Positions 8,614 through 15,956 of a DNA stretch of 32,370 nt are shown here, piece after piece. This DNA is from an uncultured Lachnospiraceae bacterium. Its GTDB lineage: Bacteria > Bacillota > Clostridia > Lachnospirales > Lachnospiraceae. A program made the position numbers and the translations under genes. The notes under the pieces are model-generated. The model ran no database searches and was not told where the DNA came from. It saw nothing but the letters and a program-made list of their open reading frames with translations. The first letter of the stretch is position 1. Each line of letters begins with the position of its first letter. Location of the stretch: positions 1-32,370 of the forward strand of contig CACZXG010000051.1 in assembly GCA_902785055.1 (NCBI GenBank), in the 5' to 3' direction.

Positions 8614-8632
8614 TATAAACTGCCAGTTTATA
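8614..8632. repeat. Small AT-rich palindrome downstream of pta
   Basis: TATAAACT (8614-8621) and AGTTTATA (8625-8632) form a perfect 8-bp dyad with a 3-base centre. It sits just before the pta terminator. No role is evident. Confidence 0.5.
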
Positions 8633-8640
8633 GTAAAAGC

Positions 8641-8678
8641 GGCGCGTCGGAGAATGATTTCTCCGGCGCGTCTTTTTT
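8641..8678 (+). terminator. Intrinsic terminator of pta
   Basis: CGCGTCGGAGAA (8643-8654) pairs with TTCTCCGGCGCG (8659-8670) with one G-U pair, a TGAT loop and two further flanking pairs. TCTTTTTT follows directly. Confidence 0.92.
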
Positions 8679-8732
8679 GTACAAACAAAGGCGGATGCAG
8701 GATGAAAAAATGGCGAAAATGCACAAACATGG

Positions 8733-8762
8733 GTGACTATCACTATTTTGACATGTTAGAAT
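8733..8762 (+). promoter_or_regulatory. Candidate promoter of the GH32-HAD operon
   Basis: TAGAAT (8757-8762) is preceded by the extended -10 motif TGt. GTGACT (8733-8738) lies 18 bases upstream as a four-of-six -35 match. The position is 50 bases before the GH32 start. Confidence 0.4.
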
Positions 8763-8799
8763 GGAGATAGATTACTGACAGCTCTTCATACTTATGCCA

Positions 8800-8805
8800 G
8801 GGAGG
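8800..8805 (+). promoter_or_regulatory. RBS fixing the GH32 start at 8812
   Basis: GGGAGG lies six bases before ATG 8812. An in-frame ATG at 8794 lies upstream of this site with no ribosome site of its own, so 8812 is preferred. Confidence 0.8.
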
Positions 8806-8811
8806 TTACAA

Positions 8812-10269
8812 ATGAGGGAATGGAGCAGAGACGAACGCTACAGAGTGCTTCAGAGCGCAGATGAGATCAGAGATCTGCATGAAAAGATCTCGAAGTCCGT
8901 ATACAGACAGTTATACCATGTACAGCCCGTTACGGGTCTGTCCAGTGATCCGAACGGATTTACTTATCACAAGGGCGTATGGCATCTTTTCTATCAGTGG
9001 TGCCCCTGGGGAGCGGTCCACGGCCTTAAATACTGGTATCATGTGACCAGCGAGGATCTTGTGCACTGGAAGAATGCCGGCGTCGGTCTTAAACCTGACA
9101 GAGATTATGACAACAAGGGAACTCATTCCGGTTCCGCGATCTCCGCGGGAGATGACCTGTATTTCTTCTACACAGGCAATCACAGGGATGAGAACTGGGT
9201 GCGCACACCCTGGACCTGCGCGGCGATCCTCGGAGCGGACGGCAATCCGGAGAAGCTTCCTGAGCCTTTGTTCGGACCCCGCGACGACTACAGCGAGCAC
9301 CAGAGAGACCCCAAGGTCATCTATAACGAAGAGAAGGATATGTATTACATTCTGATCGGCGCCCAGACTCTTGACAAGAAGGGCACGATCCTGATCTACA
9401 AATCCAAGGAACTGCTGAGCGGATGGAGCTTCGCGGGACAGCTTAACGTACCCGGATATGAGAGCTTCGGCGGAATGTGGGAGTGCCCTTACATCGTCAA
9501 TATCAGCGGCAAGGACCTGCTGATCTTCTCGCCTCAGTATACTAAACTCCCCGGCAGAGCCGAGAGCACTAATCATAACGTATACCTGATCGGCACGATG
9601 GACTATGATACTCTTACCTTCACACCGGACAGCGACTATCAGTATCTGGACTTCGGATTCGACTTCTACGCGGCCCAGGGAGCTTCCAATGTCGGCGATC
9701 CTGAAAAGGCAATCCTGATCGGATGGATCGGACTTCCTGACAACCACTACTGCACGGAGCCCGAGGACTGGGAGGGCAGCATGAGCCTGCCAAGAGAGCT
9801 GCGTATAGTGGACGGCAAGCTCATCCAGACTCCTGTCAGCGCTGTTTACGGCCTGCGTGACGGCGAGGCGCCTGCGGACGGAACACTGCCCGCGGCGTGC
9901 GAGATCGAAGTGACCTTCGGCGGCGGAGACGCGGACTTTAATCTCTTCACAAAGGCAGACGGAACAGGCGGACTCACAATGCACTACGATGCCGCGAAGG
10001 GCGTCTGCACTTTCGACAAGACCGGAATGACCAACCGCTGCAATGAGCACGTCGGCGAAGTGCTCGATATGCCTCTTGCGAACGGTCTGAAGAAACTGGA
10101 TATCTTCGTAGACAGAAGCTCCGTTGAATATTTTGCCAACGACGGAGAAGCGACATTTGCGGCGCACAGCTATCCGACAGCGGAAGAGTTCCACTACACC
10201 GCGTGCGGCGATGTGCAGGTTAAGATCTGGAAGCTGAAAGCGTCCGTCAAGGATGATTTCGTAGTCTGA
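8812..10269 (+). CDS. GH32 beta-fructosidase / sucrose-6-phosphate hydrolase
   Basis: This 485-residue glycoside hydrolase family 32 enzyme cleaves terminal beta-fructosyl bonds in sucrose, sucrose-6-phosphate or fructo-oligosaccharides. The three active-site motifs are present: the nucleophile in SSDPNG (Asp46), RDPKV (Asp166, transition-state stabiliser) and the acid/base Glu224 in MWECP. A five-bladed propeller is followed by the C-terminal beta-sandwich (about residues 335-480, with the DRSSVEYF motif near the end). The usual Asn before the nucleophile (NDPNG) is Ser here. There is no signal peptide, so the enzyme is cytosolic and needs an importer not found in this window. A HAD phosphatase gene follows after 23 bases. 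The exact substrate is not decided. Confidence 0.92.
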   Translation: MREWSRDERYRVLQSADEIRDLHEKISKSVYRQLYHVQPVTGLSSDPNGFTYHKGVWHLFYQWCPWGAVHGLKYWYHVTSEDLVHWKNAGVGLKPDRDYDNKGTHSGSAISAGDDLYFFYTGNHRDENWVRTPWTCAAILGADGNPEKLPEPLFGPRDDYSEHQRDPKVIYNEEKDMYYILIGAQTLDKKGTILIYKSKELLSGWSFAGQLNVPGYESFGGMWECPYIVNISGKDLLIFSPQYTKLPGRAESTNHNVYLIGTMDYDTLTFTPDSDYQYLDFGFDFYAAQGASNVGDPEKAILIGWIGLPDNHYCTEPEDWEGSMSLPRELRIVDGKLIQTPVSAVYGLRDGEAPADGTLPAACEIEVTFGGGDADFNLFTKADGTGGLTMHYDAAKGVCTFDKTGMTNRCNEHVGEVLDMPLANGLKKLDIFVDRSSVEYFANDGEATFAAHSYPTAEEFHYTACGDVQVKIWKLKASVKDDFVV

Positions 10270-10292
10270 ACAGAACAGCGGGGGTAATAATA

Positions 10293-11069
10293 ATGAAGAA
10301 AGTATTCGCAAGTGATTTCGACGGCACGCTGTATTTTTATAAAGCGGAAGATGACCGCAAACTGCCCGCGGAGAATGTGGAGAAGATCCGCGAGTACCAG
10401 AAGGCGGGTCACCTTTTCGGCCTTTGCACCGGCAGACAGGTGGGAGGCCTGACACCCTTCATCACAGGATTTGTGGAGCCTGATTTCTACATCACCAGCA
10501 GCGGTGCGAACATCGTTGACAAAGATCTTAAGGAAATCAGAAAACGCGGTGTCGATCCCGAAGTGGCTCAGGAGATCCTGGACAAGTACGGAATTGAGAA
10601 TTACAGATTCACTTTGGATGTGGAAGGCGACATCTGCGTGTTCGCTCCGATGGACTATCCGGGCAAGTATTATGTGGTAAAGAGTGTTGCAGACTGCCCC
10701 AAGGGACTGATCCATCAGGTCAGCATCCATACGGAGAGCCTGGACGAGGCTGAGAAAATGGCAGCGGAGATCAATGAGATCTGGGGCGACAGCGTAAATG
10801 CTTTCCAGAACGTCATTGAGATCGATATCGCGCCCAAGGGCTGCTCCAAGGGCAAGGGCGTGGAGTTCCTTCGCGAGTATATGAGAGAGACTTACGGAGA
10901 GATCAAGCTTTACGGAATCGGCGATTCCATCAACGATCTGCCCCTCCTTGAGGCTTCCGACATATCCTATACTTTCCCCTATGCGCCGGAGATCGTGCAG
11001 AAGAAGGCGACCAAGGTGGTGGAAACTATCGTGGACGCACTGGAAGACAGCATGAAAGATGAAGTCTGA
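10293..11069 (+). CDS. Cof-type HAD-IIB family sugar phosphatase
   Basis: The 258-residue protein has the HAD fold with a IIB cap. Motif I is DFDGT (nucleophile Asp8, general acid Asp10), motif II is near TSSGAN, and motif IV is GDSIND (residues 210-215). Such Cof/YidA-like enzymes are cytosolic Mg-dependent phosphatases of sugar phosphates and related metabolites. A GGGGG-type ribosome site lies just upstream and the gene is 23 bases after the GH32 gene, so they are almost certainly cotranscribed. This suggests a role in fructose- or sucrose-phosphate handling, which is inference. No clear terminator follows. Confidence 0.9.
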   Translation: MKKVFASDFDGTLYFYKAEDDRKLPAENVEKIREYQKAGHLFGLCTGRQVGGLTPFITGFVEPDFYITSSGANIVDKDLKEIRKRGVDPEVAQEILDKYGIENYRFTLDVEGDICVFAPMDYPGKYYVVKSVADCPKGLIHQVSIHTESLDEAEKMAAEINEIWGDSVNAFQNVIEIDIAPKGCSKGKGVEFLREYMRETYGEIKLYGIGDSINDLPLLEASDISYTFPYAPEIVQKKATKVVETIVDALEDSMKDEV

Positions 11070-11118
11070 TCCTGATATCTTTATTTCATTTTTGTACAAT
11101 CATAGGACGTTTGACCGC

Positions 11119-11146
11119 TTGATTTGAACATGATTTGGGATATACT
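11119..11146 (+). promoter_or_regulatory. Promoter of the 13-residue-repeat protein gene
   Basis: TTGATT (11119-11124) and TATACT (11141-11146) are separated by 16 bases. The position argues against the longer in-frame start at 11124. Confidence 0.55.
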
Positions 11147-11189
11147 GGATTATAGTACTAAAATGAACTTTAGTCGGAGGGGAACTACT

Positions 11190-11636
11190 ATGGCAATGAA
11201 AGAAATGAAAAAGAGACTTGCTGAGGCGATCGATCTTGACAAGATCAAGATCAAAAAAGCCGGGAAAGACAAGATCACACTCGATCTTAATGGTGACGGA
11301 GAGCCTGATGCTGCTCTGATCGACACCAACGGGACCGGATTTCCGGATCTTCTCGCGCTGGATCTGACGGGAGATCACAAGTTCAACCTTTATCTGGATG
11401 ATACTGATGAGAACAAATTTCCCGATGTTATGTATATTGACAAGAACGGCGACGGCAATGTCCAGCTTCTGAGCATCGGCGAGGAGATTAAGGGCAGTCT
11501 TCACAAAAAGCTGGTGGAGATCTTCGGTGTTCTGACCAGCGAAGATTCTGCCGCTGAAGAGATCAATAAGGCGCTCCATGAGCTTGCGGAAACAGTCAAA
11601 GAGCTGCAGGCGAGAGCTGCTGACAAGAAGGCATGA
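11190..11636 (+). CDS. Small protein with five 13-residue DxNGDG-type repeats
   Basis: This 148-residue protein of unknown function has a Lys-rich N-terminal helix (residues 1-28), then five consecutive 13-residue repeats with Asp at 32, 45, 58, 71 and 84, consensus DxNGDGxPDxxxL. It ends in a predicted helical, charged tail (about 100-148). The Asp/Asn/Gly loops look like calcium-binding loops of EF-hand, dockerin or FG-GAP type, stacked as a small solenoid. There is no signal peptide, so the protein should be cytosolic. The start is set by GGAGGGG seven bases upstream and by the promoter at 11119-11146. It is monocistronic, closed by a strong terminator. Metal binding is inferred, not shown. 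Confidence 0.8.
   Translation: MAMKEMKKRLAEAIDLDKIKIKKAGKDKITLDLNGDGEPDAALIDTNGTGFPDLLALDLTGDHKFNLYLDDTDENKFPDVMYIDKNGDGNVQLLSIGEEIKGSLHKKLVEIFGVLTSEDSAAEEINKALHELAETVKELQARAADKKA
11283..11477 (+). repeat. Five tandem 39-bp (13-residue) repeats
   Basis: Five in-frame units with no gaps, each beginning with Asp: DLNGDGEPD, DTNGTGFPD, DLTGDHKFN, DTDENKFPD and DKNGDGNVQ. The period is exactly 13 residues. Confidence 0.88.
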
Positions 11637-11651
11637 AACTGATTCGGGGAA

Positions 11652-11679
11652 GGCCGTCACTTCGGTGACGGTCTTTTTT
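11652..11679 (+). terminator. Intrinsic terminator with UUCG tetraloop
   Basis: GGCCGTCAC (11652-11660) pairs with GTGACGGTC (11665-11673) around a TTCG tetraloop closed by C-G, followed by six T. A textbook terminator for the repeat-protein gene. Confidence 0.93.
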
Positions 11680-11749
11680 GATGCATGTTTTGACGGATAT
11701 TATGTTAGACTTTCACCCTATGATGTGATAAATTTGTACCTAAGTGAAT

Positions 11750-11861
11750 TTACGTGCTGAAGTGAGGCGGCTGCGACGGGGTGAACTGCACCTGTAAAGG
11801 CTGCAGCGGGGAAATGGTCCCGCCGAATGATTCGCCGGCTGAGGCAAGGAAGGGGAAAACT
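11750..11861 (+). other. Structured leader of the AGCS symporter gene
   Basis: The leader contains several short dyads: GGTG-AACTG-CACC (about 11778-11790), GCTGCAGC (about 11801-11808) and a GCGGG / CCCGC stem shortly after. The 3' part, CTGAGGCAAGGA, only faintly recalls the glycine-aptamer core. It is also an open frame from GTG 11781, but the strong ribosome site at 11846-11855 favours ATG 11862. A regulatory RNA is possible, not established. Confidence 0.3.
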
Positions 11862-13253
11862 ATGTTTGCACAATTGGTAAGCACCATTGACAGTTTCTTA
11901 TGGGGATGGCCCTTGATCATCCTTCTGTTCGGAACGCATATCTTTATGACGATCCGCACAGGTTTTATCCAGAAAGATATCTTTAAAGCCATTAAGATGT
12001 CTGTCACAGCGGATGAAGGCTCCGAGGGAGATGTATCCCAGTTCGGCGCGCTGACGACAGCGCTGTCTTCGACGATCGGTACCGGCAACATCATCGGCGT
12101 AGGCACGGCGATCGCGATGGGCGGCCCCGGATCTGTTTTCTGGATGTGGATGACCGGTATCTTCGGTATTGCGACCAAATATGCCGAGACCCTGATCGGT
12201 GTTAAGTATAGAGTAAAGAGTGAGAACGGAACCATGATCGGCGGCGCTATGTACGCGCTGGAGCGCGGCCTTGGTGCCAAGTGGGCGGGCATTCTGTTCT
12301 CGAGTCTTGCGGCGCTGTGCGCCTTCGGTATCGGATGTACAGTGCAGGCCAACGCGGTCGTAGCCAATATTACGACTAATTTCAAGATCAGCCCTGTCAT
12401 CGTTGCGGTGGTACTGAGCGTGATCGTCGCGCTGGTCATTATCGGCGGAATCCAGTCGATTACAAAGGTTTCTGAGAGACTGGTACCTTTCATGGCGGCA
12501 TTCTATGTACTTGGATGTCTGATCATTCTGATCATGAACGCTGACGTTCTTGGACAGGCTGTCGGCGTGATCGTTTCTTCTGCATTTACAGCAAAGGCTG
12601 TCGGCGGCGGTTTTGTGGGAAGCACAATTGCAACTGCATGCCGCTACGGTTTCGCGCGCGGACTCTTCTCCAATGAGTCCGGTATGGGTTCCGCTCCTTT
12701 AGTAGCTTCCGCGGCGCAGACCCGCAACCCCAAGAGACAGGCAATGGTCTCTATGACAGGTACCTTCTGGGATACCGTTGTTATCTGCCTTATGACCGGT
12801 CTTGTTCTTGTCTCCAGTATCATCAAACACCCCAGCATCGACGGCCTTTCCGGCAACGGAAGTGAGCTGACGAGTCTGGCTTTTGGCATGATCCCTTATA
12901 TCGGCGTCCCGATCCTGGTGGTAGGCCTGATCACATTCGCGTTCTCCACGATCCTCGGATGGTATTATTACGGTGAGAGATGCGCGGTCTACCTTTTCGG
13001 TGAGAAAGTTATCATGCTCTACAAGATCCTCTGGGTGATCGGCATCTTCGTCGGCTCCCTGGTGGAACTGAACCTGGTCTGGGATATGGCGGACCTGCTC
13101 AACGGCCTGATGGCGATCCCGAATATCTTTGCTGTGCTGCTTCTCAGCAATGTTATTGCGGCGGAGACGAAGAAGTACAGCGGTGAACATATCAACGACA
13201 AGGATGAGTCAGAGATTCCTGTGCTGAAAAACGCCAACAAAGGCGTACTGTAA
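11862..13253 (+). CDS. Sodium:alanine/glycine symporter, AGCS family
   Basis: This 463-residue integral membrane protein takes up small neutral amino acids (alanine or glycine) with sodium. The AGCS signature is clear: SSTIGTGNIIGVGTAIAMGG then GSVFWMWMTGIFGIATKYAE (about residues 70-115), followed by the family's EGGPMYA-like region (here GGAMYALERGLG). NESGMGSAPLVASAAQT near residue 270 is the second conserved block. About ten membrane segments are visible. The start was chosen from AAGGAAGGGG six bases upstream; an in-frame GTG 27 codons earlier has no ribosome site. Transcribed alone after a terminator. Substrate preference is not determined. Confidence 0.95.
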   Translation: MFAQLVSTIDSFLWGWPLIILLFGTHIFMTIRTGFIQKDIFKAIKMSVTADEGSEGDVSQFGALTTALSSTIGTGNIIGVGTAIAMGGPGSVFWMWMTGIFGIATKYAETLIGVKYRVKSENGTMIGGAMYALERGLGAKWAGILFSSLAALCAFGIGCTVQANAVVANITTNFKISPVIVAVVLSVIVALVIIGGIQSITKVSERLVPFMAAFYVLGCLIILIMNADVLGQAVGVIVSSAFTAKAVGGGFVGSTIATACRYGFARGLFSNESGMGSAPLVASAAQTRNPKRQAMVSMTGTFWDTVVICLMTGLVLVSSIIKHPSIDGLSGNGSELTSLAFGMIPYIGVPILVVGLITFAFSTILGWYYYGERCAVYLFGEKVIMLYKILWVIGIFVGSLVELNLVWDMADLLNGLMAIPNIFAVLLLSNVIAAETKKYSGEHINDKDESEIPVLKNANKGVL

Positions 13254-13317
13254 TTAATAATCACGCCAAAGTCTCAAGTGTGTAGCGCTTGGGACGCGGG
13301 TTCAGAACAAAGTCATA

Positions 13318-13346
13318 AAGCGCTGCGGATACAATCTGCAGCGCTT
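13318..13346 (+). terminator. Hairpin downstream of the AGCS symporter gene
   Basis: AAGCGCTGC (13318-13326) pairs perfectly with GCAGCGCTT (13338-13346), with GAT/ATC pairing extending into the loop. The T-rich stretch (GATTTTT) begins only about six bases later, so it may be a weak terminator or an operator next to the following -10. Confidence 0.5.
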
Positions 13347-13362
13347 ATCTGGATTTTTGGGG

Positions 13363-13368
13363 TATACT
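13363..13368 (+). promoter_or_regulatory. -10 element for the nitroreductase remnant
   Basis: TATACT lies 25 bases before the start codon, with AGGAGGT between them. A good -35 is not seen; the upstream position is occupied by the 13318-13346 stem. Confidence 0.35.
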
Positions 13369-13387
13369 TAAAGAGGAGGTAAACAGT

Positions 13388-13857
13388 ATGAGCGGTGAAG
13401 AACTGTTGAAGATCATGCAGAAGAGGCGCAGCGTGCGCAGTTATTCCGGAGAAGCAGTGCCGATGGAGAAACTGAACCTGATCCTTCAGGCAGGAATGAT
13501 GGCCCCGTCGGGCAGGGCGATACGCCCCTGGGAACTGATCGTCATCAGGGACAAGCAGAAACTGGAGAAGATGTGGGCAAGCGGCAAGGCCCCTTGGAAG
13601 GTGTGGGATAATGACTGATCTTTCTTTTTATGCAGGCAAGAAAGTCCTGGTCACAGGCCGGCAGCTGCTGGATCCAGTGCCGGGAGAGAATGGCAATGGA
13701 CGGAGAGACAGCGGAGGAGTATGCCCGCACTATTTTGCAGTTTCCCGCGGAGTGCAAACTGGAGGCGATCCTGTCTCTGGGGATGCCCGAAGAGGACTGG
13801 CCTGAGACGCCCCTGGAGTCGCTTCCCTTTGGCAAGATCCATATCAACAAGTATTGA
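13388..13857 (+). pseudogene. Nitroreductase family protein, internally deleted and frameshifted
   Basis: The 5' part encodes a normal nitroreductase N-terminus (76 codons): RRSVRSYSGEAVPMEKLNLI with the FMN-phosphate-binding RRSVR, then APSGRAIRPWELIVI. It stops at 13616-13618. The C-terminal part continues in another frame from about 13655: GSCWIQCRERMA, EEYARTILQFP, AILSLGMPEEDWP, ending FGKIHINKY at 13857. Intact family members carry roughly 50 more residues between these parts, so a deletion removed the middle and shifted the frame. The promoter and RBS remain. A functional short peptide cannot be excluded but is unlikely. The gene ends 19 bases before the ABC exporter gene. Confidence 0.82.
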
Positions 13858-13862
13858 TTGAA

Positions 13863-13867
13863 GGAGG
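13863..13867 (+). promoter_or_regulatory. RBS fixing the ABC exporter start at 13877
   Basis: GGAGG abuts the ATG at 13868, too close to serve it, but lies nine bases before ATG 13877. The latter is therefore preferred. Confidence 0.7.
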
Positions 13868-13876
13868 ATGTGCGCT

Positions 13877-15898
13877 ATGCCCCCTGGAGGTCATGGAATG
13901 GGCTTCGGCCCCGGAAGCAGAAACTTTATGTCCGAGGAAGAAAAGAAGAACCTCCCGCAGGTGACGCCGGAGCTTCTTAAGCGTGTCTTTTCCTACCTTA
14001 CGCCTTACTGGAAGCAGCTTGCGCTGACGCTTCTGTGCATCGTTTTCTCGTCGATCATGTCGCTGATGCCTTCGGTCCTCACCGGCAAGATCATCGACGA
14101 GGGCCTGATCGGCAGAGATTTCAATAAGCTGATCATGTACATTGTGCTGTCTCTGGCAGTGACAGCCGGCGCGAACCTGATCGGAGTGGCGGAGAGCTAT
14201 CTCAACACCTGGATCGCCCAGCACATCACTTTCGATATGCGCAATCAGATGTACAGCCATCTGCAGAGCATGTCCCAGCGCTTCTTTACGTCCAACAACC
14301 AGGGCGATATCATCACGCGCATGACTAGTGACATCGACGGTGTCAAAACAGTGATCTCCGGCACTTTCACCAGCATTCTGTCCAATTCGATCACGCTGGT
14401 CGTGGCTCTGATCGCCATGTATCAGAAGAACTGGATCCTGGCGACGGTAGGCATCATCATTGTGCCGCTCTTTACGATCCCGACCAGGAAAGCCGGCCAG
14501 AAGCGCTGGAGCCTGACTCAGGAGGCCCAGGCCTGCAACGACGAGATCAACGGGATCCTCGGCGAGACAATGTCCGTGAGCGGACAGACGCTCGTAAAGC
14601 TCTTCTGCAAAGAGAATTACGAGTATGACCGCTACGAAAAGGCAAATCGCCGCATGATCGAGCTCAATATCAAGGAGAGCATGGCGGGACGCTGGTTCAG
14701 GGTCATTCTTACCACTATCACAAGCGTCGGACCTATGCTCCTGTACCTTGTGGGCGGCATTTTAATGCTCCGCTATGACTCAGATCTTACGGTCGGTGAT
14801 ATAACGGTGCTGGTGGCGCTTCTCGGCAGAATGTACGGTCCTGTGAACTCCCTTCTCAACATCCAGGTCGACTGGATGCGATCCATGGCTATGTTCTCGA
14901 GGATCTTTGAATATTTTGACATGCCGGTGGAGATTCAGAACGCTCCGGATGCGATCACTCCTGATCACGCAGAGGGAAGCGTTGAGTTCAAGCACGTGAA
15001 TTTCTACTACGAGCCGTCCAGACAGATCCTTAAAGACGTGACTTTCAAGCTTGATACCGGCCACAGCATCGCGATCGTAGGTCCGTCGGGTTCGGGCAAG
15101 AGTACACTTGTAAACCTGATTCCGCGCCTCTACGACGCGGTAAGCGGCGAGGTACTCTTCGACGGGATCAATGTCAAAAAGCTTGATCTGACCTTCCTGC
15201 GCGGCAATATCGGCGTTGTGACCCAGGACACCTACCTGTTCAATGGGACGATCAGGGAGAACCTGCTCTATGTAAAACCCGAGGCTACGGAAGCAGAGCT
15301 GATCGATGCCTGCGAGCGGGCCAATATCTATGACTTTATCTCTAATCAACCGAACGGTCTTGATACGATGGTCGGCAACCGTGGCCTGAAGCTGTCCGGC
15401 GGTGAGAAGCAGAGGCTTTCCATAGCGCGCGTGCTGCTGCGGGATCCCGCGCTGCTGATCTTCGACGAGGCGACGTCGGCTCTTGACTCGATCTCCGAGC
15501 GCAAGATCCAGGACGCCATCGATCCTCTGGTATCTTCGAGGACCAGTATACTCATCGCCCACAGGCTCTCCACGATCCTGGCGGCGGACGAGATCCTCGT
15601 TATCAAAGACGGCGAGATCGCCGAGCGCGGCAAGCACAAGGATCTGGTCAAAGCCGGCGGCGTCTACACTGAACTCTATGAGACGCAGTTCAAGGGTGCT
15701 ATGGAGCCCGCAGAAGAGGAGCCTGAGCCCGACGAACCCATCGGATGGGACGGCGGCGGCTCTTACAGTGGGCCTCACAGAGTGCGCAGAAGGGCTGCGG
15801 AGGAGCGCGTACATATGGAAGAGGATTTCCGGATCTACGGAGATTCCTACGAGGAATTCAGGGAAGAGATGATGAGGGACAGCGAGAGAGGATACTGA
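13877..15898 (+). CDS. ABC exporter (fused membrane and ATPase domains)
   Basis: This 673-residue half-transporter works as a homo- or heterodimer to export drugs, lipids or peptides. A Gly/Pro/Met-rich N-terminus (MPPGGHGMGFGPG), common in this clostridial group, precedes a six-helix transmembrane domain (about residues 35-340). The nucleotide-binding domain has Walker A GPSGSGKST (from 402), signature LSGGE (506-510), Walker B LLIFDE (ending 531) and H-loop IAHRLS. An acidic, Arg-rich tail of about 65 residues after the ATPase domain is longer than usual. No partner half-transporter gene is adjacent. It ends 58 bases before the MATE gene, so cotranscription is likely. Confidence 0.95.
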   Translation: MPPGGHGMGFGPGSRNFMSEEEKKNLPQVTPELLKRVFSYLTPYWKQLALTLLCIVFSSIMSLMPSVLTGKIIDEGLIGRDFNKLIMYIVLSLAVTAGANLIGVAESYLNTWIAQHITFDMRNQMYSHLQSMSQRFFTSNNQGDIITRMTSDIDGVKTVISGTFTSILSNSITLVVALIAMYQKNWILATVGIIIVPLFTIPTRKAGQKRWSLTQEAQACNDEINGILGETMSVSGQTLVKLFCKENYEYDRYEKANRRMIELNIKESMAGRWFRVILTTITSVGPMLLYLVGGILMLRYDSDLTVGDITVLVALLGRMYGPVNSLLNIQVDWMRSMAMFSRIFEYFDMPVEIQNAPDAITPDHAEGSVEFKHVNFYYEPSRQILKDVTFKLDTGHSIAIVGPSGSGKSTLVNLIPRLYDAVSGEVLFDGINVKKLDLTFLRGNIGVVTQDTYLFNGTIRENLLYVKPEATEAELIDACERANIYDFISNQPNGLDTMVGNRGLKLSGGEKQRLSIARVLLRDPALLIFDEATSALDSISERKIQDAIDPLVSSRTSILIAHRLSTILAADEILVIKDGEIAERGKHKDLVKAGGVYTELYETQFKGAMEPAEEEPEPDEPIGWDGGGSYSGPHRVRRRAAEERVHMEEDFRIYGDSYEEFREEMMRDSERGY

Positions 15899-15915
15899 CC
15901 GATGGAACTCTCATA

Positions 15916-15940
15916 AGCACCGGCTGCGGCGCTTTTTTGA
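15916..15940 (+). terminator. Weak hairpin between ABC exporter and MATE genes
   Basis: AGCACC and GGCGCT flank GGCTGC and form a short stem with one mismatch, directly followed by six T. It could be a leaky terminator within the exporter pair. Confidence 0.35.
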
Positions 15941-15956
15941 CAGAACAGGACAACAC

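Noticed and set aside
8702-8770. Small ORF starting MKKWRKCTNMGDYHYF upstream of the GH32 gene
   Set aside because: It lacks a clear ribosome site and overlaps the likely promoter at 8733-8762, so translation is improbable.
8911-10455. Long minus-strand open frame (514 codons) opposite the GH32 gene
   Set aside because: The plus strand carries all GH32 catalytic motifs; the antisense frame has no recognisable domain and no good RBS. It is a by-product of GC-rich codon use.
11781-11861. N-terminal extension of the AGCS symporter from GTG 11781
   Set aside because: The extension is Cys- and Gly-rich, unlike AGCS N-termini, and the strong ribosome site sits directly before ATG 11862.
13285-13312. 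Possible tRNA-like GGGTTC segment after the AGCS gene
   Set aside because: No acceptor stem, anticodon arm or CCA context can be built around it. No tRNA, rRNA or CRISPR array was found anywhere in the window.
14780-15814. Minus-strand open frame (344 codons) opposite the ABC exporter
   Set aside because: It mirrors the conserved ATPase domain and has no coding signature of its own.
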